This document shows, in pieces, positions 25,801 to 34,814 of a stretch of DNA of 64,000 bases. Source of the DNA: Ancistrus triradiatus (taxonomy: Eukaryota; Chordata; Actinopteri; Siluriformes; Loricariidae). The notes under the pieces are model-generated. The model was not told the DNA's origin, did not search any database, and was given only the letters and a program-made list of their open reading frames with translations. The stretch is from assembly GCA_025084515.1 (NCBI GenBank), contig JAJAGP010000275.1, forward strand, positions 444,001 through 508,000, in the 5' to 3' direction. The position numbers and the translations under genes were made by a program. Positions within the stretch are counted from its first letter, which is position 1, and the number at the start of each line of letters is the position of its first letter.

Positions 25801-28676
25801 TAGATAAAACGTTATCTGTTGTGCTTGTGGCGTTCCGTATAGAAAGAAGTGTGCTTAGAGTAATACCAGAAATTAAATGGATGAGTAGCGTGTCTCGTTA
25901 TGCCAGGTCAGATTTCGAACTACAGAACAAACGCTGATAGTATTATGAACTCTGTGTGAGGACTGGAGGAAATGGTGACTCTTTAGTGTGTTTAAAGAAC
26001 CTTGGGCAACTAGGGGAGGTTTTTCACCACCCGGGGGTGGCACAGAGTGACCCTTGTCTTTCTCCGTTCCGTTTTGAACTGGTTCCTCCGCAGGCTTGCC
26101 AGCTCCTCCTGCAGCAGCAACCTCAGCAGCAGCAGCAGCAGCAGCTCCTGCAGAACCAGCGCAAGTTCCCTCAGAACGTCCGGCAGCAGGCTGACCCTCA
26201 GCAGGTACGGCTCGCCGCCCGCCACGCCTCCTAATAACCCGTCTGCGACGTATGGGGTCTGATTTTCGCTCTTCTGATTTGTCTAGCTGGCCAGAATAAT
26301 GGCTGTTCTCCAGCAGCAGAGGCAGCAGCAGCAGGTGGGCGGGGCAGCCGGGAGCACCAAACTGTCGCCCTCTCACCTGGGCGGCGGCGCCCCTAAAATG
26401 CCCATGCCCGACTCCCTTTCTCACCCTGGCCTGGCAGGCTCGGTGGCAGACCTGCATCAGAAATCGCCTGCCGCGTATTCAGGTAAGCGCAGTCTGTCCA
26501 CTAGAGGGCACTGCAAGGGTAATATCTGTGCTTTCTAAGTGCGTTTATTTTTGTTTCCTTTTAGTAGTAGCACTACTTGTTCACAGTACGCTTTAGTTAG
26601 GACCTTGTTTTGGCTGATCTGTCCTCATCAGAGCTTAAATCCTCAAATATTACCCAGTATCGTTCAACTTCACTCCCGCTATCAATCCCAGGGTTCGGTT
26701 CTGGCGTGAATCTGTCCGGTCTCGAGTTGGGGCCCATGGCGGGCGGTCCGGGCGGACTGAAGGAAGGGGTGGGGCAGCAGTCTCGCTTTAAATGGATGAT
26801 GGAAGGTCACTCGCCGGCTCCCTCCTCTCCGGACGATGCGCTTCACAAGAACGGTCCCATCGCCGCCCCCCTGAAAAGAGGAGGCTCTCCTTACTCCCAG
26901 TACGACCTGCTTGGGAACGAGGCTTTGGCCGGGCCCCTCCACACCTCCTCGGACAGCTGGCAGAGAAGTCCCGGGAACAAGATGGGAACCAAGATGGGCA
27001 CATCCAGCTGGCCGCCGGGTGAGTGCTACTGCAGCAGCGCCTGCAGGCTTAGCGCACAGTCACGCTGACGGACGCTGTGTTTCATCCTTTTGGTTTAGAG
27101 TTCCAACCGGGGGTGCCTTGGAAAGGAATACAGAACGTCGACCCGGAATCCGACCCCTACATGACCCCCGGGAGTATGCTAAGCTCATCCGCGGTGTCGA
27201 ACCTCAACGATAGCGAGCACCAGTTGCTAAGAGATAACACAGGTATGGAGCGGATCCGCTTATGAAAAGAGATGGATTTAAATCGGGTCTAATGAGGGAT
27301 GGATACAGCAGGGTTACCCTTAAACATCTGAACGCTGAAAATGTCTCAGGTCTCACCTAAAGGCTGCGTCATTGAAGGGAACCCCTTAAATGTTCCCCTA
27401 AGTAATCGCTTGGAATCTGTTCAGTGTTGCATAACAGTCCTTCATTAAGGAGTAAACTTCCTTAGGATTATTTGAGACGCCAAACCTCATCGTAGCTCTC
27501 GAGAGATGGAAAATACAAATGACTTTCTGGAGGGTTTTGCAGACATGTACCTAAGTGAGATTGGGAGATATCACCTTATCAAATCATATAACTACAGCAA
27601 AATCTACTCTTTCAAGTGGCCTTATCCCATATTCATCCAAAGATGTTTTCCCCCATCCAGTTGATTCCCAAACAAAGTTAAGGCCTCTCTCAAACAGCAA
27701 TGTTCTGCTTTTGTAGTCTGAGCGAGTTTATGCAGCACGCTTTGAGTAATTCCCTGGGATGAGGGAAATCTTTGCATAAGGTTTATAATGAAATGCAATC
27801 TGGAACCAGGTTTTTTTGTTGACAGATTAATCAGGACTGTTTAGATTCGATGATTTACCTTCATAACACCATAAAACTCTTAACGCTTGATGACCCAAAG
27901 CAACTAACAATCCGATAACGGAAGAAAATCCGATTTTATCAGTAATTTGTGTGACTCGGCAACCAGAAGATAATCTCACGGAAGGATGTAACGTAAACTT
28001 CCAACTTTAAATAATGATATTGAGCATGTACTGCATTAAAAGCTATTTTTCTGCGTTTCATGCCATGGTTGCCAGATTCTGTGAGAAAAATGCTTAAAGA
28101 AGCCACATCTGGCAACCATGCATGGATGCACAGACTGAGGAAATTGATTGAAAGCCAGATCCCTGTGTAAACCATAATCTTGGTGTTCCTTCGTAGAATC
28201 GAACCCCTCCCTAAACACCTTGCTGCCTTCACCTGGTGCCTGGCCCTACAGTGCCTCAGACAGCCCCCTCAACAACGCACACAACCCAGGTACCAAACCC
28301 CTAAAGCACAGTCTGTTCCGGTCCTTATAAAGCCCCGATTGGGTTATTCCTCAGTTCTGTGTGTTATTCATTTCCCGTTCTCGGCCCGCAGCTAAGTACC
28401 CGGAGTACAAGCCAAGCTGGCCCCCTGAGCCCATTGGACACAACAAGCCTTGGAAGTCCAATCGCAACTCGTCCCAGCTGCCGCGCCCTCCCCCCGGACT
28501 GACCAATCAGAAGCAGCCCTCTGTGTCCCCCTGGGCAGGAGGAGTGTCTCGGGTCGGGAGGGGCTGGGGCGGCTCTGGGAGCGGCGGCCAAGAAAGCAGA
28601 TATGTAACCGGTAACGTCACGACTTCTGCCTTATAAGATCCGATCTTAGACTTTATTCAGAAGCTGGTCTGAGTCA

Positions 28677-28717
<41 letters not shown>

Positions 28718-31170
28718 CGCGTGTGTGTGTGTGTTAGGCTCAGCATGGAGTGACGGCGGAGCCTCCAGAGGGAGTTGTTGGCTGTTGCTGAGTAATCTTA
28801 CTCCTCAGGTGATCAGAGCGACTTTTTCTTGCTTGCATTTCATAAGGTAAACACCCGGCCATTTTATTAGGAACACCTGCTTCTGTTTAGAGGATGTCCC
28901 TGTTGGATGCTGCCACCTACTGGGTGAATTTGTGTAATGCGCTTTTTTATAGCACTGGTGGAACTGGAAAATCTACCAACAAAAAAATTGAATTCAAGAC
29001 AAAAGGGAGAGCAGAAAACGTAAATCATTGACGAGTTTTTTTAGAATTAAAGTCAGATCTGAGTGGATAAAGTAGGGGAGTGTGACCGTGACGCATCGAT
29101 ACCTTGATATTTTCTGAATTCTGTCATTAACGTCTACGATAAGTTGTCGATAGCGCCAATTAGACGATGTGTTGCATCCTTCGAAGGTGTATTTGTAAAA
29201 ATCTTGCATTGTGTTCTTTGCTCTTGCTTTTTATGTGACTCGTCTTTACAGATTAGACAATTGATCTAAAGGAGTTTCCGGATCGTCCTCCGAAAAATGA
29301 GATCGATCGTCTCATTGACGCTCCTTTCATTTGAAAAACAGCAAACTGTACCTCTAATAATGCGTCACAAAACTAAATATAAACGGGTTTTTATAGTTAC
29401 AACATGAACACGGGGGCTTCTTATTATTCCGAAAGACATTTCTAGTAAAGCCTCAGTTGTTTCTGTTTTTCAGTACGTTATAATGAAGACTGCTTATATT
29501 CAGTTTTACCTTCTTTACCTTAAACTTTTAACTACGTTCATCTGAGTAACAAACGTTACCCGTTTATGGCATTCTGTACACAGAGAAATGGGCTTAGAAT
29601 AATTGCAGAACTAAAATAGTTAGATAAGACCACTATGGTTTTAAGGTTTGCAAACTATTTTAGTGTAGTAGAATTAGTCACACACACGGCGTGTAGCACT
29701 TAAAGACATTTGCGCTTATTAAGAGAAACAACATGGAATCACGTTCTCATTTAGTGGTAGAGCATTAAGTAGTTACACTCTTTTACAGTCGTAGTAATTG
29801 AGCAGAGTTATAAACGCTACATCCTTTATTTTTTTGCCTTTGAGAAAGTCCTGAAGAGTCGTATACACCCGAAGGTCACAAGGGGTGTGTGAGAAAACCT
29901 ATATAAATTTACTGAAAAAGATGCTTTCTCTCAAAAAGAGTAGGCCCTTATTAGTCCTAATGAATCTTTATTATTGTTTTGTAAGGATGTGCGCCCACAG
30001 GTCTACTCTAAATGCCCGGCTTGTGTTTAGTTAAGAAGGGAAAATGAGCTAAAAAAAAAAAGCTATAAAAGGAACTCGAGAGAAAAGGAAAAAGTGATCA
30101 TTTAAGTTCATCCAAAAACAACAGATTTGCGAAGAAATCAGTATTGTTTTGGTTTGTGTGTGTACAGGCTGAGGAGCAGCTTTTCTTAGATACTCAGGGG
30201 GGCTTCAAGGAAAAAAGTTGGGAGCTGGTGTGAACGAAAAGAGCTAGGGGTCTTAAAATAAGAATGACTGCATCTTTCGGTGCCTTATTGATTAAGGGAA
30301 CAATTTCAGACTCCTGTAAAGCAGCAGGAGCTCAAATCTTCCTTTTTACCCACGCAGATTGATGGCTCGACCCTGCGCACGATCTGTATGCAGCATGGCC
30401 CGCTGTTAACCTTTCACCTCGGTCTGACCCAGGGCAGCGCTCTGATCCGCTACAGTACTCGCCAAGAAGCCGCCAAAGCCCAGAGCGCCCTGCACATGTA
30501 CGTAACGCCTTCAGCTCCTTTTATCCCGTCCTGGGTTCGGATCATTATTGTCATTATTATTATTATTGCTATTTTTTATAAATATAGGTGTGTCCTGGGT
30601 AACACCACGATCCTGGCTGAGTTTGTGAGTGAGGAAGAGGTCGCTCGCTATTTTGCACATTCCCAGGGCGGTGCCGGAGGAGGTCCCGGAGGGGGCGGGA
30701 CGCCCGGGGCGACCGGTTCGTCCGGCGTGGGTGCCGTAGGCACGGTGGTCGCCGGGAGCGCCGGGGAAAGAGAGCGAGCAGGAGCAGGAGGGGCCGGAGG
30801 AGGGAACTCCAGTGCCGGAAGTGCCGGTGGAGGAGGTGGCACAGGAGGTGGCACGGGTGTGCCCGGAGGCTCCGGCTGGCAGAGTTTGGACGGTACAAGC
30901 GGCTCCCCTGACCCCGTTTCCGTCCAAGCTCCGGGCCTGAACATCTTCGCCCAGTGGAGCAACGGCGCCGGGGGAGGCGGGACGAGCGGAGCAGGGGGCG
31001 GGGCCGGCACGGCGGGGACAGAGCAGGGCAGGCTGTGGGGCGCCATGCCGGCCGGGTACGCCAGCAGCAGCCTGTGGGGGTCGCCCGCTCTGGAGGACCG
31101 ACACCAGATGAGCAGCCCGGCTGCCCTGCTGCCCGGCGACCTGCTGGGCGGAGGCTCGGATTCACTCTGA
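19425..31170 (+). CDS. TNRC6B (GW182 family), 19 coding exons, ~1974 aa
   Basis: GW182 proteins bind Argonaute through GW/WG repeats and recruit poly(A)-binding protein and the CCR4-NOT and PAN2-PAN3 deadenylases to miRNA targets in P-bodies. Exons: 19425-19512, 19651-19672, 19773-20123, 20237-22981, 23624-23776, 23859-24031, 24119-24187, 24255-24461, 24620-24739, 24823-24966, 26094-26204, 26287-26482, 26692-27018, 27099-27242, 28197-28289, 28392-28610, 28738-28808, 30358-30497, 30588-31170. The phases all agree. Landmarks in order: MEDKKRKKEDK start, the [20 protein letters not shown] block, an exon with about thirty GW/WG motifs, the GWEEPSPQSISRK Argonaute hook, polyQ, the PAM2 motif FQPGVPWKGI, the P-GL region, an RRM, and the LLPGDLLGGGSDS end. 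Synteny with csnk1e, tmem184b, maff, tomm22 and dmc1 indicates the B paralogue. The ATG at 19456 is the first in the exon, but the exon is open upstream of it, so a start in an earlier unseen exon is possible. Confidence 0.95.
20237..22981 (+). CDS. tnrc6b large GW-repeat exon (Argonaute-binding region)
   Basis: One 2745-nt exon encodes about half of the protein. It carries about thirty GW or WG motifs in Ser/Gly-rich sequence, the TNRC6 signature LDPRVLSNSGWGQTQI and the conserved GWEEPSPQSISRK plus DDGTSAWGDPNNYNY motifs that in mammals contact Argonaute. It ends after a pure polyglutamine run. The antisense and alternative-frame ORFs over this exon come from its GC-rich repetitive sequence. 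Confidence 0.95.
22840..22893 (+). repeat. Uninterrupted (CAG)18 coding for polyglutamine
   Basis: Eighteen pure CAG codons lie in tnrc6b, just after the conserved DDGTSAWGDP motif. No CAA interruptions occur, so the tract is likely to be length-variable. The gene family takes its name (trinucleotide repeat containing) from such tracts. Confidence 0.95.
25190..25640. repeat. Intronic dispersed repeat, two degenerate tandem copies
   Basis: In the intron after tnrc6b exon 10, a unit with 'attgataacgataatttgac', 'ttgcatcctttaaaaatg', 'gtctaatctaaacgattcat'-like parts recurs about 210 bp later ('attgataatgatattagaca', 'ttgcttccttcaaaaatg'). A third copy is at about 29090-29400. Confidence 0.6.
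28679..28734 (+). repeat. GT microsatellite abutting a tnrc6b splice acceptor
   Basis: About 28 GT/GC dinucleotides run directly into 'gtgttag', the acceptor of tnrc6b exon 17 (28738-28808). There is no separate pyrimidine tract. TG repeats next to acceptors are known to weaken splicing in CFTR exon 9 through TDP-43 binding. Confidence 0.85.
29080..29640. repeat. Third copy of the intronic dispersed repeat
   Basis: The order of blocks ('gtgaccgtgacgcatcgata', 'gcatccttcgaaggtg', 'gactcgtctttacagatta', 'tcattgacgctcctttcatt') parallels the two copies in the intron at 25190-25640. It lies in the tnrc6b intron before the RRM-encoding exon 18. Confidence 0.55.
30358..31170 (+). CDS. tnrc6b C-terminal exons: RRM and silencing domain
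   Basis: Exons 30358-30497 and 30588-31170 encode the second half of the noncanonical RRM (IDGSTLRTICMQHGPLLTFH, ALIRYSTRQEAAKAQ, CVLGNTTILAEF). The last exon then carries a long Gly/Ala linker followed by the W-containing C-terminal motifs GWQSLDG and LWGSPALEDRHQMSSPAALL. The final residues match the human TNRC6B end closely. In mammals this region binds CCR4-NOT. Confidence 0.93.
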   Translation: MDGSTLRTICMQHGPLLTFHLGLTQGSALIRYSTRQEAAKAQSALHMYVTPSAPFIPSWVRIIIVIIIIIAIFYKYRCVLGNTTILAEFVSEEEVARYFAHSQGGAGGGPGGGGTPGATGSSGVGAVGTVVAGSAGERERAGAGGAGGGNSSAGSAGGGGGTGGGTGVPGGSGWQSLDGTSGSPDPVSVQAPGLNIFAQWSNGAGGGGTSGAGGGAGTAGTEQGRLWGAMPAGYASSSLWGSPALEDRHQMSSPAALLPGDLLGGGSDSL

Positions 31171-31501
31171 CTGACACACGACGAAACACACACCTGATAC
31201 CGAAACACACACACACACACACTAGCAGCACACGTCCTCGATTCGATGACCAGGAAAAGCACCCAGTTTTAGACGATCACGAAGCGTCACGATTGAATAA
31301 TTTAAAAGAGCCCTCAGACTGATGGTACACACTCGTCACCACGAGAGAGAAACACTGGCTGACGGTCCACACTGTTACCCCGACCCGGACCCGTCCCGGA
31401 CCCGTGTTCCAGACCCTGCTCTCCATAATCCAATCTCCCTTAAATCTCAGGAGCGTGAAGACTCAGAGTTTGGAGCACGGAATCGTTTTTCTTCCTTCCC
31501 T

Positions 31502-31541
<40 letters not shown>

Positions 31542-32700
31542 ATTGCAGCCAAACTGCTGACTGACCCCTAGACACACACACACACTCACACACCCGTACA
31601 CACCTCTCGGACACCTTTTACCCTTAAATGAAGACTCTTACAGCAAGACTTGAACAAAAAAAGAAAAGGTTTATCGGAGGCGGACTGTTGGACTTTACAC
31701 AACAACAAAAAAAACAAACAAACACAAACTGGATGATGAAACTGAAACCTTGAGTTTATGTTAAGAACGCACTCGCATACTGAGGCAGCACCACTCAGGC
31801 ATGCACTGTCAGAAAAAAAATAACAAAAACAAAATAAACACAAGGACAAATCTCTATATATAAGTATATATATGCATCGTTCTACGTGATGTCGAGCACT
31901 TGAGCTAGGGGAAGATCCATAAATGTTACAGCTCCCATTTTACCGGCGAACGAAGTCACAAAGTCAAACACACGCCCCTGCCTGGGCCACGCTGTTCCGA
32001 TGTCCGACTGTATCTCGCGTCTTTTTTGTTTAAATGTCAAACCGTGGAATCCAGCTCTCTCTCTTTAATATGCTGACCTCGTTTCCCTACTCGATCACGT
32101 TCTGATTCGTTAGCTGTATGGGCCGGCCCGGGGGTCGGCGGGTGCCGGGCGTGGCGGAGCGTGGCGTGTGTTTGCCGATACTTGCTGGTTATTAGGGGAG
32201 GCGGATTATTCGCGCGCTTCTTTCAGGTCCGTGCGCTGGATTGAGCGTAGACGGCGAGTTCAAGAACATTGGCACTAATGAATTTCTTAAGTTGTGGTTT
32301 TAGCAGCCTTTTTGTTTTTTTGTTTTGTTTTGTTTTCTATGTCGTCTGAATTGCAATAATATTAAATAGAAAAAAAGCTTTTTCTTTCTTTTTTTGTATG
32401 TGTTATTATTTAGAAGAAACAAACCAACTGAAGGCATTCATACTGAGACATGCCAAATCTATTGTACCAAGCTGAGCTGGATGGATGTTTTAGGAACACT
32501 TAAAAAGTTACCGATTTTTTTTTTTTTTGTTTTGTTTTGGTTTTTTTTGGGTTTTTTTTCGTTGTCGTGCACCGTTTTAAATTAAGGCAGGCTTTATCAC
32601 TCCTGTTCAGGTTGTTTGTTTTTTCTGATTTTACAAAGAAAAAGGAAGTTAATTTAAACTAAAGAACAAGTCAATTAATAAAGGTTGAATTAAACTTGCC
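31171..32700 (+). other. tnrc6b 3'UTR
   Basis: Non-coding sequence after the TGA at 31168-31170, with CA runs, a T33-like tract (about 31504-31536) and A/T-rich low-complexity blocks. A polyadenylation signal AATAAA at 32677-32682 gives a plausible end. Confidence 0.65.
32677..32682 (+). terminator. Candidate tnrc6b polyadenylation signal
   Basis: AATAAA about 1.5 kb after the stop codon, followed by gene-free AT-rich DNA. Longer 3'UTRs are common in TNRC6 genes, so a more distal site may also be used. Confidence 0.45.
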
Positions 32701-32749
32701 GCGTCGTTTCATTTCTTTGCAAGCTGTGCCAGCTTTAACGTGCGGGCAC

Positions 32750-33900
32750 ACCTGGGCCGGGTTCTACTATTGTAGTGTTTATTTGAATATGCTCATCATT
32801 TTATTTTATTGTTTTGTTATTTTATTCTATGTATTGCATTCAATATTTTTTCTGTTGTATTTATATTTTACTTATTCTCTGTTCTATTTTTATTGTTTTG
32901 TTTTTTATTTTATTTAATTTAATTTATGTCCTGTCTTGTCTGTGTGGGGCTAGTGTTTCAGACCGCCGCACCCCCGCTGTTCTCTCTACAGTACCACACA
33001 CAGTTCCAGTTCTCACTCTCAGCTGTTCTTCCAGCCCCAGTTCCAGATTACCAGACTACATCAGAGGACCCAAACCGCCCGAGGACGCCACGCCACTGAA
33101 AGCGTTTCCTGCTGGATGACGAGCACCTACAGGAATATTGCTTATTTTATTTATGTTCTCTATATCGTTACATTTTTAGTATATTCATTTTTTTATTATA
33201 ATATTATGATTATTGTTATTAATATATTATACAGACTGTTTTATATTCTTTAGTTTGTTCTCTATGATATGTTCTGTATAATATGAAATTCATTCATTTA
33301 TTAGCTAATATTGTTTTATTAATTTTATTTGTCTACAAGTATACTTTTGTTGTTATTTTGTTAAAATTTATTTTACTAGATATACTGCTTAATTTATTTT
33401 GTTTGTTGTAATATTGTCTATGTATTTATTTACTGTTATTATACTACAATACGTATTTATTATATACATATATATTATTTTATTATATGCTCAACTGATT
33501 CTATTTAACTTCTGTATATTTAAACTATTATTATAAACTTATTTAAAAATTTTATTTACAGTAGTTTCATTCATACATAGATCATCTAGGCTGTAAGCAG
33601 GTTTTGTTTTTTTTTGTTCCCCCCCCCACCCCCCGTGTAACATTTAGGGATTTTCCTTGCCACAGTGGCCCTACAAGTTTGAACCTAGACATTAGTAAAT
33701 ATATATATATATATATATAGTATGTGTGTAGTTATAAAATATACTTTAAAAAGCCATGTAGAAATATATCAAGAAACATATGTAGAAAGTTTGGATTTCT
33801 TGGTGAGGATGATTTGCAGGCCTAATTGTAATGAGACAACTCGTGCACTACGAATTGTGTTGTTATTATTAAATGATCCAATCGGAGGAATTTGTAGATG
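32750..33900. other. AT-rich intergenic stretch, no gene recognised
   Basis: Dominated by simple T/A-rich sequence, including a TA run at about 33698-33719 and a weak copy of the dispersed 'tttccttgccacagtggccc' repeat at 33600-33690. I see no exon. Confidence 0.6.
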
Positions 33901-33929
33901 ATAAATTTCTGATAATAAAGGTAAGACTC

Positions 33930-34450
33930 TTCCGTGCCGCGGCCCCTTGAAGTGATCCGGGTCCTTCCCGGGTTTATGAATGACATCATTTTCTGTCACA
34001 AGTGCGCTGCGATACAAACAAGGGGAGGGAGGCACAGCCTGGGCAGCGCAACTAGGTCAGTCCGAACTCCCGATCTGGACCGGACGATTTTGGGAATTCC
34101 TGCCGAAGGAGCATCGTTTTGTCGCCCTGCGTTTGGAATGAGCCTCGGGGAGCGGATCGCGCTGCTTCCGCTGTCCAGGGTCCTGCCGCTCGAACCCGTC
34201 CTGCTGCGCCGCTTTGTCCTCGCCCTCGGATCAGGTAGGGTGGGACTGGTACAGCCCGAGGTCACGGTGGGACGCGTTTGTGCGGGGTCGTGCTTTAGTA
34301 TCATCCTGAGATGGATTCGGCGGCCTGCGCTCGGGAGTCTGGAGAGCCAGAGGGCGCGGCTGCAGCCGAATCAGAAGCGACCCGTCGTGCTTCTCTCGGC
34401 CGCGGCCTGCTGCTGCTCCTGCTACTGCTCCCTCTGTTCATGCAAACATG
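33930..34450 (+). promoter_or_regulatory. Candidate csnk1e promoter and noncoding first exon
   Basis: A CpG-rich island in an AT-rich surround, ending about 360 bp before the first coding exon of csnk1e. A donor-like tcag|gtaggg at 34234/34235 could close a 5' noncoding exon. A long open frame across it has no recognisable protein and is most likely a by-product of GC content. Confidence 0.45.
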
Positions 34451-34814
34451 ACCGCGGGGAGCAAAATAAGCTCCGCTGGATGTGCCTCAAGGTATCGGTG
34501 GTGCATTTTGTAATAGGATCGTGGCCGTTATGCACCAGATCAACTCCAGCTACAACGAGGCTCTGCGTTAAAGCCTGGCCATCAATCACGGTCAGGGAGC
34601 CTGAATGCGTTCCCAGTGCACATTAGCATTTTATGGGTTCCTCTGGACGAGGAATGTGGCTCTTATATGGAGGGATTGTGCTCTGGATGCATGTTCAGTC
34701 CGCTTCAAAGCCTAATTTGCTCCTGTATCCTATGTGGTTGGATCAGTGTAGACTAATAATTTGCCCAGCTTGATTCATTTCGGTTCCTTTTCAGGCAACT
34801 TTTAGAGGAACACC

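Noticed and set aside
33934..34626. 230-codon plus-strand open frame upstream of csnk1e
   Set aside because: The translation resembles no family and overlaps a CpG-rich island with a donor site, so it fits a promoter/5'UTR better than a coding gene.
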